This document shows, piece by piece, positions 1 to 9,026 of a stretch of 64,000 nucleotides of DNA. Below the pieces are notes generated by a model. The model saw nothing but the letters and a program-made list of their open reading frames with translations, was not told where the DNA came from and did no database searches. The position numbers were made by a program, and so were the translations under genes. Each line of letters begins with the position of its first letter. Position 1 is the first letter of the stretch. This stretch comes from Paraburkholderia sediminicola (GTDB taxonomy: Bacteria; Pseudomonadota; Gammaproteobacteria; Burkholderiales; Burkholderiaceae): contig NZ_CADIKC010000007.1 of the NCBI RefSeq assembly GCF_902859805.1, forward strand, positions 124,001 through 188,000, written 5' to 3'.

Positions 1-342
1 AGTCAGGAACACCAGCGGAATGCCGATTTTCATGAGCGAGCGCAGCGCCTGATTGGTGGCGAGGCCGGACACGCGAAAAATCGTGTACTCGGAATTCGCC
101 GCCATCTGCGCGAACACGTAGATCGCGCTGATCAACGCCGCAACCGGAATGATTTCGTAGAAGCGCGACGGCGTTTGCAACGCGACGCGCAGCACTGCGT
201 ACTGGAACTTGTAGTTGCCGTGGCCGACGGAATTCAGTTCATTGATCAGGTCGAAGAAAAAGAACAGACCCGAAAACGCGAACAGAATAAAGACGAACGT
301 GAGATAGATCTGACGCGCGAAGTACCTTTCATAGATGCGCAT
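1..342 (-). CDS. lptG: LPS export permease LptG (partial, 3' end outside window)
   Basis: This is the N-terminal part (about 114 codons) of the second inner-membrane permease of the LptB2FG transporter, which extracts lipopolysaccharide from the inner membrane and passes it to LptC/LptA. The protein opens MRIYERYFARQ, then an amphipathic stretch and a long hydrophobic segment rich in Phe (FVFILFAFSGLFFFF), as usual for the YjgP/YjgQ family. The ATG at 342 lies 3 bp after the lptF stop, so the two genes are almost certainly co-transcribed and translated together. The C-terminus and periplasmic jellyroll lie beyond the left edge. Confidence 0.9.
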   Translation of the reverse strand, partial: MRIYERYFARQIYLTFVFILFAFSGLFFFFDLINELNSVGHGNYKFQYAVLRVALQTPSRFYEIIPVAALISAIYVFAQMAANSEYTIFRVSGLATNQALRSLMKIGIPLVFLT

Positions 343-345
343 CGG

Positions 346-1443
346 TCAGGCCCCCTGCGAACGGCTGAACATCGCCCGCGTGAATAGCGGCCGGTTGCGC
401 ACGCGCAGCCAGAAGATGAACGCGACGATCAACGCCACAATAACGTGCAGGCCCACCAGTCCAACCGCGAACGACATCCGGCCTTGCTCGATCCATGCCT
501 GCACGACGTTCAACAGATTGGAGTACGTCAGATAGATCAGGACGGCCATCACCAGATTGATCGTGCGGCTGCGTCGCGGATTCTGGTGCGCAAGCGGAAT
601 CGCCAGCAGCATCAGGTTGATCGCGATCAGCGGCAGCCCCGCGCGCCAGGCAAATTCGGCGAGATTGTCGTCGGTCGGGTTACGCAGGAGCGTAAGCGTG
701 GGCAAGCTGGTCGTGGTGGGCGTATTGACGACCGGCTGGCTCTGGATCTTCAGGCCGTAGCGTTCGAATTCCATGATGCGGAAATCGGGGTGGCCCGGTT
801 CGCCGTCATAGCGGCGGCCGTTTTCCAGCACGACAAAGCGGTCGCCGTTCTTATGAGTTTCGGTGTGGCCGGTTTTCGACACGACCACGTTGACCTTACC
901 GTTCTCCGTACTGGTCACGAAGACGTTCTCGACGCGCGCCTGGTCGGGCGACATCTTCTCGATGAAGAACACACGGTGGTTGGTGGTCGACTCGCGGAAT
1001 TGACCCGGCGCGAGCAGCGAGACTTCGTCGCGCTGCTGGAAACGCGCGCGCAGCAGCTTGTTCTGCTGGTTCGACCACGGCCAGCCTACGAACACGAAGA
1101 ACATGATGAGAATGATGATCGGCGTGGAAAAAATGGCGATCGGCTTGATGAATTGCGTCAGGCTGACACCGGAGGACAGCCATACGACCATCTCGGAGTC
1201 TTTGTACCAGCGTGTCAGGACGAACAGGATCGACACGAACAGGGTCGCGACGAGCATGATCGCCAGGTAGCCGATCACAGTCAGGCCGATCAGGACCAGC
1301 ACGTCGCGCGGGTCGATCTCGCCCGAGGCCGCGAGGCCGACGATGCGGATCATCATCGTCGTCAGCACGAGCGTGAGGAGAACCATGAACACGGCACCAG
1401 CCGTATACGCGAGTTCGCGCTGGAGGGAGCGTTCGAAGATCAT
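346..1443 (-). CDS. lptF: LPS export permease LptF
   Basis: 365-residue inner-membrane subunit of the LptB2FG ABC transporter. The N-terminus is MIFERSLQRELAYTAGAVFM, with hydrophobic segments near residues 12-32, 50-75 and 100-120, a soluble periplasmic region (about 125-260, the jellyroll that hands LPS to LptC) and three hydrophobic segments at the C-terminus. Length and layout match YjgP. It precedes lptG in the same direction. It is divergent from pepA, with about 137 bp between the two starts, which must hold both promoters. The lptF/pepA divergent arrangement is widespread in proteobacteria. Confidence 0.93.
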   Translation of the reverse strand: MIFERSLQRELAYTAGAVFMVLLTLVLTTMMIRIVGLAASGEIDPRDVLVLIGLTVIGYLAIMLVATLFVSILFVLTRWYKDSEMVVWLSSGVSLTQFIKPIAIFSTPIIILIMFFVFVGWPWSNQQNKLLRARFQQRDEVSLLAPGQFRESTTNHRVFFIEKMSPDQARVENVFVTSTENGKVNVVVSKTGHTETHKNGDRFVVLENGRRYDGEPGHPDFRIMEFERYGLKIQSQPVVNTPTTTSLPTLTLLRNPTDDNLAEFAWRAGLPLIAINLMLLAIPLAHQNPRRSRTINLVMAVLIYLTYSNLLNVVQAWIEQGRMSFAVGLVGLHVIVALIVAFIFWLRVRNRPLFTRAMFSRSQGA

Positions 1444-1580
1444 TATTGATGATGAGGTGGGGCGCTCTCAGTGACGAACGGATTGGTTCCCGTCACGCCT
1501 CCGGTGCAGCCGCCGCGGGAAAAATAGCGGATAATTGCGGCTTTCATCCTAAGCCCAGATTTTATCCGAGGACAAGCGCG

Positions 1581-3107
1581 ATGGACTTTAGCATAAAAGC
1601 CTGTGATTGGACCAAAGGCTCGTCAAACGGTTTCCTGACCGGGAAATCCGATTGCATCGTAATCGGCGTGTTCGAGTCGCAAACGCTCTCGGGCGCTGCG
1701 CTGGAGATCGACGCGGCCACCAAGGGCCTCCTGACCCGCGTCATCAAGGCCGGCGACATGGACGGCAAGGCCGGCACTACCCTGTTCCTGCACGAAGTCT
1801 CAGGCATCGGCGCTTCGCGCGTGCTGCTGGTCGGCCTCGGCAAGCAGGATGCTTTCAGTCAGAAAGCCTACGGCGAAGCCGTGCGGGCCGCCTGGCGCGC
1901 ATTGCTCGGCACCAAGATCGTCCAGGTCACCTTCACGCTCGCCCAGTTGCCGATCCTCGAGCGCTCGGCCGATTGGGGCGTGCGCGCCGCGATCCTCGCG
2001 CTGCGCGAGTTGAGCTACCGCTTCACGCAAATGAAGAGCAAGCCGGACAACGCGCCGCGCGCTCTGAAGCGCATCGTGTTCAGCGTCAACACCGGCGACG
2101 AAAAGGCCGCCAAGCTCGCGGCCAAGCAGGGCGCCGCGCTTGCCAACGGCATGGATCTGACGCGCGACCTCGGCAACCTGCCGAGCAATGTCTGCACGCC
2201 GACCTATCTTGCCAACACCGCTAAGAAGCTCGCCAAAGACTGGAAGCTGAAAGTCGAAGTGCTCGGCGAGAAGCAGTGCGAGGCCCTGAAGATGGGCTCG
2301 TTCCTGTCGGTCACGGCCGGCTCGGTCGAACCGGCCCAGTTCATCGTGCTGCAGTACCAGGGCGGCGCCGCGAAAGCCGCGCCGGTGGTGCTGGTCGGCA
2401 AAGGCGTCACGTTCGATACCGGCGGCATTTCGCTCAAGCCGGGCGAAGGCATGGACGAGATGAAGTACGACATGTGCGGCGCCGGTTCGGTGCTGGGCAC
2501 GTTGCGCGCCGTCGCCGAAATGGGCCTGAAGATCAACGTGGTCGGCATCATCCCGGCCGTCGAGAACATGCCGTCGGCCACGGCCACCAAGCCTGGCGAC
2601 ATCGTCACCAGCATGAAGGGCCTGACGATCGAAGTGCTCAACACGGACGCCGAAGGCCGGCTCATCCTGTGCGACGCGCTGACCTATGCCGAGCGTTTCA
2701 AGCCGGCAGCGGTGATCGACATCGCCACGCTCACAGGCGCCTGCATCATTGCGCTGGGTCATCACAACAGCGGTCTGTTCTCGAAAGACGACGCGCTGGC
2801 GGGCGAGCTGCTCGATGCCTCGCGTGAAGCCTCCGACCCGGCCTGGCGCCTGCCGCTCGACGACGAGTATCAGGATCAGCTCAAGTCGAATTTCGCGGAT
2901 CTCGCCAACATCGGTGGACGTCCGGCGGGCAGCGTGACGGCGGCGTGCTTCCTGTCGCGCTTCACTGAAGCGTATCCGTGGGCCCATCTGGACATCGCCG
3001 GCACCGCGTGGAAGAGCGGCGCGGCGAAGGGTGCCACCGGCCGCCCGGTGCCCTTGCTCGCGCAGTTCCTGATCGATAGGGCCGCGGACGGTCGCGCTGC
3101 ACAATGA
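1581..3107 (+). CDS. pepA: Leucyl aminopeptidase (M17 family)
   Basis: Cytosolic di-metal aminopeptidase that removes N-terminal residues from peptides; PepA of enterobacteria also binds DNA. The M17 signature NTDAEGRL is present, as is the metal/substrate-binding stretch GKGVTFDTGGISLKPG. The frame is open from 1446, but the ATG at 1581 is preferred: it has GAGGAC about 8 bases upstream and gives 508 residues beginning MDFSIKACDW, the usual PepA length. holC follows by 52 bp in the same direction, a common pairing. Confidence 0.95.
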   Translation: MDFSIKACDWTKGSSNGFLTGKSDCIVIGVFESQTLSGAALEIDAATKGLLTRVIKAGDMDGKAGTTLFLHEVSGIGASRVLLVGLGKQDAFSQKAYGEAVRAAWRALLGTKIVQVTFTLAQLPILERSADWGVRAAILALRELSYRFTQMKSKPDNAPRALKRIVFSVNTGDEKAAKLAAKQGAALANGMDLTRDLGNLPSNVCTPTYLANTAKKLAKDWKLKVEVLGEKQCEALKMGSFLSVTAGSVEPAQFIVLQYQGGAAKAAPVVLVGKGVTFDTGGISLKPGEGMDEMKYDMCGAGSVLGTLRAVAEMGLKINVVGIIPAVENMPSATATKPGDIVTSMKGLTIEVLNTDAEGRLILCDALTYAERFKPAAVIDIATLTGACIIALGHHNSGLFSKDDALAGELLDASREASDPAWRLPLDDEYQDQLKSNFADLANIGGRPAGSVTAACFLSRFTEAYPWAHLDIAGTAWKSGAAKGATGRPVPLLAQFLIDRAADGRAAQ

Positions 3108-3159
3108 CGCATTGCAGTAAGGTTGCGGGCGTCGCTGTAGGCGCAAAGCGGAGCCGCCG

Positions 3160-3576
3160 ATGACGAGAATCGATTTTCACTCGAACGTCGGCGATTCGCT
3201 GCTGTATGCGTGCCGCCTGATCCGCAAGGCGTATCAGGCGGGCCAGCCGACCATCGTGCTGGCCGAGCCCGCGCGTCTGCGGGCTTTCGACGAGCAGTTG
3301 TGGACCTTCTCGCCCCTCGACTTCGTGCCGCACTGCATGGCGGGCACGCCGCTCGCGGCGCAAACGCCAATCGTGCTGGCGTCGAACCTCGATGATGTGC
3401 CGCATCATCAGGTGCTGCTCAATCTCGGCGCCACGGTTCCGGCGCAATTCGCTCGCTTCGAAAGATTGCTGGAAGTGGTCGGTAACGCACACGACGAACT
3501 CGCGGCGGGCCGCGAACGCTATCGTTTCTATCGCGATCGCGGCTATGCTTTGAACAACTACAAGCAAGGCAGCTAG
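3160..3576 (+). CDS. holC: DNA polymerase III chi subunit
   Basis: 138-residue protein beginning MTRIDFHSNVGDSLLYACRL, matching the chi subunit, which with psi links the clamp loader to single-stranded DNA-binding protein. Conserved features include the early cluster of aromatic/Cys residues, the segment LWTFSPLDFVPH and the C-terminal RYRFYRDRGY. The gene follows pepA with GGAG upstream of the ATG, so it probably belongs to the same transcript. Its stop codon (3574-3576) lies within the first unit of a short 12-bp tandem repeat. Confidence 0.9.
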   Translation: MTRIDFHSNVGDSLLYACRLIRKAYQAGQPTIVLAEPARLRAFDEQLWTFSPLDFVPHCMAGTPLAAQTPIVLASNLDDVPHHQVLLNLGATVPAQFARFERLLEVVGNAHDELAAGRERYRFYRDRGYALNNYKQGS

Positions 3577-3606
3577 GTCCTCAACCAGGTCCTCGACCAG
3601 GTCCTA
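3575..3606. repeat. Short 12-bp tandem repeat after holC
   Basis: Two units, AGGTCCTCAACC (3575-3586) and AGGTCCTCGACC (3587-3598), are followed by a partial third (AGGTCCTAT from 3599). The array starts inside the holC stop codon and fills the gap before the next gene. It is probably neutral slippage; no function is evident. Confidence 0.7.
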
Positions 3607-3693
3607 TCTGGCCCGCGTCGCGTGATGTTTTGTCGGATGGATTCGACGCGCGCGCGGCCTGCCTCGGCTTGGACTCAAACACGGAGAGCGCGC

Positions 3694-4374
3694 GTGTCCG
3701 ATCCTAACGATAGTTCGATCCCGGTTCTGAACGAGATTCTCGTGCCGGGCAATCCTGCCCAGGCGCGTCAGGCTGAGGGCGGCGCAGCGGCGCCGGCCAC
3801 CCAGCCAGCGGCCGATCCCGCGACTGCGCAAGAACCGGTCCTTACGCCAGAACCCAGGCACGAGCCTGAGCCGCTGCTTGCACCAGAATCCGCGCACGCG
3901 CCAAAGGAGCCGACGCTCGCGCCGGAGCCCACGCATGTGTCGGAGGAAGCGCATCCGGCCGAGCACCACGCCCACCCGAAAAAGCGCTCGAGGGCGCACC
4001 ACGCTTCCGATCACCGGCACGGGCATGAGCCGGCGTTGGCGCCGTCAGCGGGCGTCTTCGATCGGGCTGAACCGCATGCGCCGATCGAGGCGGGTGCGAT
4101 CGTGCCGCCGGATATCGCTCACGAAACACAGCCGCAGCCGAATCTCGATGCCGATGTCATCGCCGAACGTCTGCGTGGACGGTTCGCGGGTTTTCTGACG
4201 GGCGATGGACGCGGCATCATCGAAGCACGTTGCCGCGATGCATTGCAGGATCACACGTCGTGGCTGGTCAACCAGATCACGCGCGAAGTGGCGTTGGCGC
4301 TGGAGACGGAATTGACCGGCTGGGTCAGGGAAGCGGTCGATCAGGAGATCGCGCGGCGCTCGGGCAGCGCCTGA
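3694..4374 (+). CDS. DUF2486-type protein with Pro/Glu/His-rich linker
   Basis: 226 residues from the GTG at 3694, chosen because GGAG (3683-3686) lies 7 bases upstream; the frame is open from 3622. The protein starts VSDPNDSSIPVLNEIL, which I recall as the opening of Burkholderia proteins annotated DUF2486. Residues of about 30-110 are low complexity, with APEP/PEPxHxP-type units and a His/Lys patch. A conserved-looking helical domain (VIAERLRGRFAGFLTGDGRG onward) ends the protein. No signal peptide or membrane segment was seen. Function is unknown. Its position behind holC suggests co-transcription but does not show a role. Confidence 0.7.
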   Translation: MSDPNDSSIPVLNEILVPGNPAQARQAEGGAAAPATQPAADPATAQEPVLTPEPRHEPEPLLAPESAHAPKEPTLAPEPTHVSEEAHPAEHHAHPKKRSRAHHASDHRHGHEPALAPSAGVFDRAEPHAPIEAGAIVPPDIAHETQPQPNLDADVIAERLRGRFAGFLTGDGRGIIEARCRDALQDHTSWLVNQITREVALALETELTGWVREAVDQEIARRSGSA

Positions 4375-4457
4375 TCGTGGCTGAGGGCGCGCCGTTATCC
4401 GGGCGCGCTCACCGCTTTCATCAAGCGGCGTTCATTTGAGTCTTCGTTCGAATGTGC

Positions 4458-4799
4458 TTATTTGAGCGTCAGCACCCAGCTCGCCAGCGTAGCCGCCTGA
4501 TCGGGCGTGAGTTGCGTATTCGCGGGCATCGGCACCGCGCCCCACACGCCCGTGCTGCCATCCAGAATCTTGTGCTTCAGATAGGTGGCGGCATCTTCGC
4601 GGCCGGCGTATTTCGAGGCGACGTCATGCAGCGCCGGTCCCATGAATGGACGCGACACCGAGTGGCAGCTCATGCAGTTCTGCTGCTGGGCAAGCGCGAG
4701 GGCGGCGGGCACCTCCGCGTGCGCCGCCGGACTGCCGGCGCCTAACATAGCGCTCAGCACGCTGGCCGACGCGAGCGCTGCATACGACATTGATTTCAT
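4458..4799 (-). CDS. Periplasmic class I cytochrome c (c551/c552-like)
   Basis: 113 residues with an N-terminal signal peptide (MKSMSYAALASASVLSAMLG, probable cleavage after AHA) and a mature part of about 85 residues. It carries one haem attachment site, CMSCH, and a downstream Met in VPMPANTQL as likely sixth ligand. This is the layout of small monohaem electron carriers such as cytochrome c551/c552. It would shuttle electrons in the periplasm; the partner oxidase or reductase is not in the window. It is monocistronic, with ilvD upstream on the same strand separated by a terminator. Confidence 0.88.
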   Translation of the reverse strand: MKSMSYAALASASVLSAMLGAGSPAAHAEVPAALALAQQQNCMSCHSVSRPFMGPALHDVASKYAGREDAATYLKHKILDGSTGVWGAVPMPANTQLTPDQAATLASWVLTLK

Positions 4800-4841
4800 T
4801 CTGGTCTCCGTCGGTGCAAGTGCCCGACTCGTGGTGCTCGC

Positions 4842-4847
4842 ATTATA
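4842..4847 (-). promoter_or_regulatory. Candidate -10 element for the cytochrome c gene
   Basis: On the minus strand these bases read TATAAT, a perfect sigma-70 -10 hexamer, about 43 bases upstream of the cytochrome ATG at 4799. No good -35 element was found because the preceding ilvD terminator stem occupies that position. The assignment rests on one hexamer only. Confidence 0.4.
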
Positions 4848-4855
4848 AAAGGAAA

Positions 4856-4881
4856 GGGGCGCACGGTTTCCCGTGCGCCCC
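4856..4881 (-). terminator. Rho-independent terminator of ilvD
   Basis: An 11-bp perfect stem (GGGGCGCACGG/CCGTGCGCCCC) with a 4-base loop is followed on the minus strand by a T-rich run (TTTCCTTTTAT). It lies about 115 bp beyond the ilvD stop and just before the cytochrome promoter region. Confidence 0.75.
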
Positions 4882-4997
4882 TTTGCGCTTTCTCGTAACT
4901 GACGCAGCCGATGTGGCGTCGAGCGATGCGGCGCATCCGCCCCGGAGTATCGAGGCGGATCAGCGCAGCGCGTGCTTAGTGCGCGCTTAGTGCCCGC

Positions 4998-6671
4998 TTA
5001 GCCCGTCACTGCGCCCTTGTTGGCCGGCAGGGCCAACGCGGAGTACTTCGCCAGCACGCCACGCGTGTAGCGCGGCTTCGGTTGCTGCCATGCTGCGCGG
5101 CGGCGTTCCAGTTCGGCGTCGTCGATGTTCAGTTGCAGGAGCAGCTTATGCGCGTCGATCGTGATCGAGTCGCCTTCCTGCACGAACGCGATCGTGCCGC
5201 CCACAAAGGCTTCCGGCGCCACGTGACCGACCACCATCCCCCACGTGCCGCCCGAGAAACGGCCGTCGGTGATCAGGCCGACGCTTTCGCCGAGTCCCTT
5301 ACCGATGATCGCGGATGTAGGCGCGAGCATTTCCGGCATGCCGGGGCCGCCCTTCGGGCCGAGGTAGCGCAGCACGACCACGTCGCCTGCAACGATCTTG
5401 TCGGCCAGAATGGCTTCGAGCGCGCTTTGCTCGTCGTCGAACACGCGGGCCGGACCGGTGATGACCGGGTTCTTCAGACCGGTGATCTTGGCGACGGCGC
5501 CGTCGACGGCCAGGTTGCCCTTCAGGATCGCCAGATGGCCTTCCTTGTACAGCGCCTGCTCGATCGGGAAAATCACCTGCTGGTCGGCGCGCGGCTTGCT
5601 CGGCACGTCCTTCAGTTCTTCGGCGATCGTCTTGCCGGTGATCGTCATGCAATCGCCGTGCAACAGGCCTGCGTCGAGCAGGATCTTCATGACTTGCGGA
5701 ATGCCGCCGGCCTTGTGCAGATCGGTCGCCACGAACTGGCCCGACGGCTTCAGGTTGCAGATCACCGGCACTTTCTTGCGCATGCGCTCGAAGTCCTCGA
5801 TGGTCCATTCCACTTCTGCCGCGTGGGCGATGGCGAGGAAGTGCAGCACGGCGTTGGTCGAGCCACCCGTGGCCATCAGCACGGCCACGGCGTTTTCGAT
5901 CGCCTTCTTCGTGACGATGTCGCGCGGCTTCAAATCCTTCTTGACCGCTTCGACCAGCACACGTGCCGATTCGGCCGCCGAGTCGACCTTTTCCTGGTCC
6001 GGATTGGCCATCGTCGACGAATAGAACAGCGACATGCCCAGCGCTTCGAACGACGAGCTCATCGTGTTGGCGGTGTACATGCCGCCGCACGAACCCGTGG
6101 ATGGGCACGCGTTCTTTTCGACCCCTTCGAAATCTTCCTGCGACATCCGGCCGGCTGTGAATTCGCCCACGGCTTCGAACGACGACACGATGGTCAGGTC
6201 CGTGCCCTTCCAGTTGCCCGGACGGATCGTCCCGCCATACACGTAGATGCTCGGCACGTTGGTGCGCAGCATGCCGATCATGCCGCCCGGCATGTTCTTG
6301 TCGCAGCCGCCGATCACCACCACGCCGTCCATCCACTGGCCTTGCACGCACGTCTCGATACAGTCGGAGATGACTTCGCGCGACACGAGCGAGTACTTCA
6401 TGCCTTCGGTGCCCATCGACATGCCGTCCGAAATCGTCGGCGTGCCGAAGATCTGCGGATTTGCGTCGGCGCCCTTGACCGCGGCGACCGCTGCGTCGGC
6501 CAGACGCTGCAGGCCGGCGTTACACGGCGTGATGGTCGAGTGGCCGTTGGCGATGCCGATCATCGGCTTGTCGAAATCGGCCTTTTCGTAGCCGAGTGCG
6601 TAGTACATCGAGCGGTTCGGTGAGCGCGCCACGCCTTGCGTGATGTTCTTGGAACGACGGTTGTATGCCAT
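4998..6671 (-). CDS. ilvD: Dihydroxy-acid dehydratase
   Basis: 557-residue Fe-S dehydratase that converts 2,3-dihydroxy-isovalerate and its methylvalerate homologue to the 2-oxo acids in valine, isoleucine and leucine synthesis. The cluster/metal motifs CDKNMPGG and CPSTGSCGGMYTANTMSS are present, along with an early Cys in STITPC. The ATG at 6671 is chosen over an in-frame TTG 12 bases upstream because GGAG lies 6 bases before it. A LysR regulator is divergent from it, a frequent arrangement when the regulator controls its neighbour; that link is inference. Confidence 0.96.
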   Translation of the reverse strand: MAYNRRSKNITQGVARSPNRSMYYALGYEKADFDKPMIGIANGHSTITPCNAGLQRLADAAVAAVKGADANPQIFGTPTISDGMSMGTEGMKYSLVSREVISDCIETCVQGQWMDGVVVIGGCDKNMPGGMIGMLRTNVPSIYVYGGTIRPGNWKGTDLTIVSSFEAVGEFTAGRMSQEDFEGVEKNACPSTGSCGGMYTANTMSSSFEALGMSLFYSSTMANPDQEKVDSAAESARVLVEAVKKDLKPRDIVTKKAIENAVAVLMATGGSTNAVLHFLAIAHAAEVEWTIEDFERMRKKVPVICNLKPSGQFVATDLHKAGGIPQVMKILLDAGLLHGDCMTITGKTIAEELKDVPSKPRADQQVIFPIEQALYKEGHLAILKGNLAVDGAVAKITGLKNPVITGPARVFDDEQSALEAILADKIVAGDVVVLRYLGPKGGPGMPEMLAPTSAIIGKGLGESVGLITDGRFSGGTWGMVVGHVAPEAFVGGTIAFVQEGDSITIDAHKLLLQLNIDDAELERRRAAWQQPKPRYTRGVLAKYSALALPANKGAVTG

Positions 6672-6821
6672 GGGGAACTCCAATCTGTTTTGTTTTGATC
6701 CGTGCTGCGTGTGCGGGACTCGGGTGCTGCCGCAGAGGCTGGGCTGACGCTGCCGATGTCTTACCGGCGTCGGCGTCGGCCGATACGGCGATTCAGGTCA
6801 GTTCAGTGTAGTTCCGACGCG

Positions 6822-6844
6822 TTGCGCAAGGGTGCAGTTTTGCG
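6822..6844. promoter_or_regulatory. Inverted repeats in the ilvD/LysR divergent region
   Basis: TTGCGCAA (6822-6829) is a perfect 8-bp palindrome, and CGCAA (6825-6829) pairs with TTGCG (6840-6844) across a 10-base spacer. LysR-type regulators usually bind interrupted dyads in such divergent promoters, so this is a candidate operator. It does not fit the strict T-N11-A core cleanly. Confidence 0.35.
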
Positions 6845-6899
6845 AAGCGCGTGTCCAATATATTATTCAGGCTCTATTAGGTCGTAAAATGTATTAATC

Positions 6900-7883
6900 A
6901 TGTTGCCTGCGATTCCTGACCTGCGCCAATTGCGCTATTTCGTGACCGTCGCCGAAGAAAAGCACTTCGGGCGGGCGGCCGTGCGTCTTTCCATGACGCA
7001 GCCGCCGTTGTCGCAGGCGATTCGGGCGCTGGAGGAAACGCTCGGGGTCGAGTTGTTCGCGCGGACCAAGCGCTCGGTGGAGCTGACTCCGGTGGGCGCT
7101 GACCTGTTGCCCGAGGTGCAGCGTCTGCTGGCGAGCGCCGAAGGGCTGCGGCCGCTGGCGCAGAGCCTCGCCCGAGGCGAGGCCGGGGCGCTGTCGCTGG
7201 CTTTTGTCTCGACGGCCGATTACGGCCTGCTGCCGCTGCTGCTGCGCGATTTCGGCGCGCGCCATCCCCGGGTGCGGCTCGAACTGACCGAAGCCACCAG
7301 CGACGTGCAGGTCGACGAACTGGTGGCCGGACGCATCGACGCGGGCCTCGTGATCGCGCCGCTGCCGTTGCGGCATGCCACCCAGCTCTCGTGGTTGCCG
7401 ATCGCTCGCGAGCCGCTGGTGATCGCGATGTCGACGGATATGGCGAAGCGCGTGGGCAGCGCCGCCGGCTCCGTGGCTGACTCGCATGCGGAGTGGCTGG
7501 ACACGCCCATCAGCCTGCGCGACGTCGCCGAGGAGCCGCTCGTGATCTTCCCAAGACGTCTGGCGCCAGGCTTTTATGACATCATTATGGATTGCTACGG
7601 CGTGGCGGGGCTGGCACCGCGGGTTGGCCAGGAGGCGATCCAGATGCAGACGATCGTGAGCCTTGTGTCGGCCGGGATGGGCGTCGCACTGGTGCCGCAA
7701 TCGTTGCGTAATCTGCGCCGCACGGGTGTCGTGTACCGGCCGCTCGCCGAATCGGTGCCGGCGATCGAAACGGGGTTGGTCTGGCGCACGGCGGAGGTGA
7801 GTCCGGTGCTGGCCGGCTTCATCGAGATCGTGCGGGCGCACGCGGCCACCATGGAGGCGCCGTCCGCGGCGCCTCGTGCTTAG
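6900..7883 (+). CDS. LysR-family transcriptional regulator (divergent from ilvD)
   Basis: 327 residues with an N-terminal winged helix-turn-helix (LRQLRYFVTVAEEKHFGRAA ... LSQAIRALEETLGVELFART) and a C-terminal periplasmic-binding-like effector domain from about residue 95. The ATG at 6900 follows an AT-rich stretch (6866-6899) likely to hold its promoter. Sequence type resembles regulators of aromatic or hydroxy-acid metabolism, but the effector cannot be read from sequence. It is followed by lgt after 143 bp in the same direction, probably a separate unit. Confidence 0.88.
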   Translation: MLPAIPDLRQLRYFVTVAEEKHFGRAAVRLSMTQPPLSQAIRALEETLGVELFARTKRSVELTPVGADLLPEVQRLLASAEGLRPLAQSLARGEAGALSLAFVSTADYGLLPLLLRDFGARHPRVRLELTEATSDVQVDELVAGRIDAGLVIAPLPLRHATQLSWLPIAREPLVIAMSTDMAKRVGSAAGSVADSHAEWLDTPISLRDVAEEPLVIFPRRLAPGFYDIIMDCYGVAGLAPRVGQEAIQMQTIVSLVSAGMGVALVPQSLRNLRRTGVVYRPLAESVPAIETGLVWRTAEVSPVLAGFIEIVRAHAATMEAPSAAPRA

Positions 7884-8026
7884 GCGAGCTCAGGTGAGCC
7901 GCTGCCGCGAACGCATTGCAAACGGAACCGTCCAACGCATGCGCCGCATGATGCGCGTACCGCCGGCCGCTACTTGAAACTCGACTAGAAATCCGCTTCT
8001 GAACCTGAACTGCCCATAACAACACG

Positions 8027-8932
8027 ATGCTCATTCACCCGAATTTCGACCCCATTGCCATTCATCTGGGGCCGCTTGCTGTGCGCTGGTATGGACTGAT
8101 GTACCTCGTTGCGTTCATCGCGGCGATCGTCGTCGGCCGCTTGCGGCTGCGTTTGCCGTACGTCGCCGCGCAAGGCTGGACCGCTAAAGATATCGACGAC
8201 ATGCTGTTTTACGGCGTGCTCGGTACGATCCTCGGCGGCCGGCTTGGCTACGTGCTGTTCTATAAGGCGAGCTTTTACTTCGCGCATCCGCTCGACATCT
8301 TCAAGGTGTGGGAAGGCGGGATGTCGTTTCACGGCGGCTTCCTTGGCGTCACGCTGGCAATGGTGCTGTTCGCCTATCAGCGCAAGCGCTCGTGGCTGCA
8401 GGTCACCGATTTCGTCGCGCCGATGGTGCCGACCGGGCTCGCGGCAGGGCGCCTCGGCAACTTTATCAACGGGGAGTTGTGGGGCCGCGTAACCGATCCG
8501 TCAGCGCCCTGGGCGATGCTGTTTCCGGGCGCCGCGCCGGACGACGCCACGTGGCTCACCACTCATCCGCAACTGGCCGCGCAATGGCATCTGAACGAAG
8601 TGTTCGCGCAATATCACATGCTGCCGCGTCATCCGTCGGAGTTGTATGAGATCGCGCTGGAAGGCGTGGCGCTGTTCTTCGTGCTGTTCTTCTTCTCACG
8701 CAAACCCAAGCCGTTGGGCGCGATTTCCGCGGTGTTCCTGATCGGCTACGGCCTCGCACGTTTCACGGTGGAATTCGCACGTGAGCCGGATGACTTCCTT
8801 GGCCTTCTGGCAATGGGTCTCTCGATGGGCCAATGGCTCTCGCTGCCCATGATCCTGGTCGGCATCGGGATACTGGTGTGGTCCTATCGCCGTGCGCGGC
8901 GTGAACCGGCGCAACCAGTCGGCGCAAACTAA
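8027..8932 (+). CDS. lgt: Prolipoprotein diacylglyceryl transferase
   Basis: 301-residue polytopic inner-membrane enzyme that transfers diacylglycerol from phosphatidylglycerol to the lipobox Cys of prolipoproteins, the first step of lipoprotein maturation. It carries the Lgt signature GRLGNFINGELWGR and an RHPSELYE segment, with about seven hydrophobic stretches. It begins MLIHPNFDPIAIHLGPLAVR, the common Lgt opening. It ends just before a strong bidirectional terminator. Predicted lipoproteins in this window (OmpA-like, SodC-like) would be substrates. Confidence 0.96.
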   Translation: MLIHPNFDPIAIHLGPLAVRWYGLMYLVAFIAAIVVGRLRLRLPYVAAQGWTAKDIDDMLFYGVLGTILGGRLGYVLFYKASFYFAHPLDIFKVWEGGMSFHGGFLGVTLAMVLFAYQRKRSWLQVTDFVAPMVPTGLAAGRLGNFINGELWGRVTDPSAPWAMLFPGAAPDDATWLTTHPQLAAQWHLNEVFAQYHMLPRHPSELYEIALEGVALFFVLFFFSRKPKPLGAISAVFLIGYGLARFTVEFAREPDDFLGLLAMGLSMGQWLSLPMILVGIGILVWSYRRARREPAQPVGAN

Positions 8933-8962
8933 GCGCTACGTTTTATCGTAGTGAGAAGCCAA

Positions 8963-8997
8963 CAAAAAAAAGCCACGGCATGCCGTGGCTTTTTCTT
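8963..8997. terminator. Bidirectional terminator between lgt and the SIMPL-domain gene
   Basis: A perfect 20-bp palindrome, AGCCACGGCATGCCGTGGCT (8971-8990), is flanked by an A-run on the left and a T-run on the right. It can therefore terminate the convergent genes on both strands. Confidence 0.9.
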
Positions 8998-9026
8998 TTA
9001 CAACGAGACGTCTGGTGTAAAACGCG

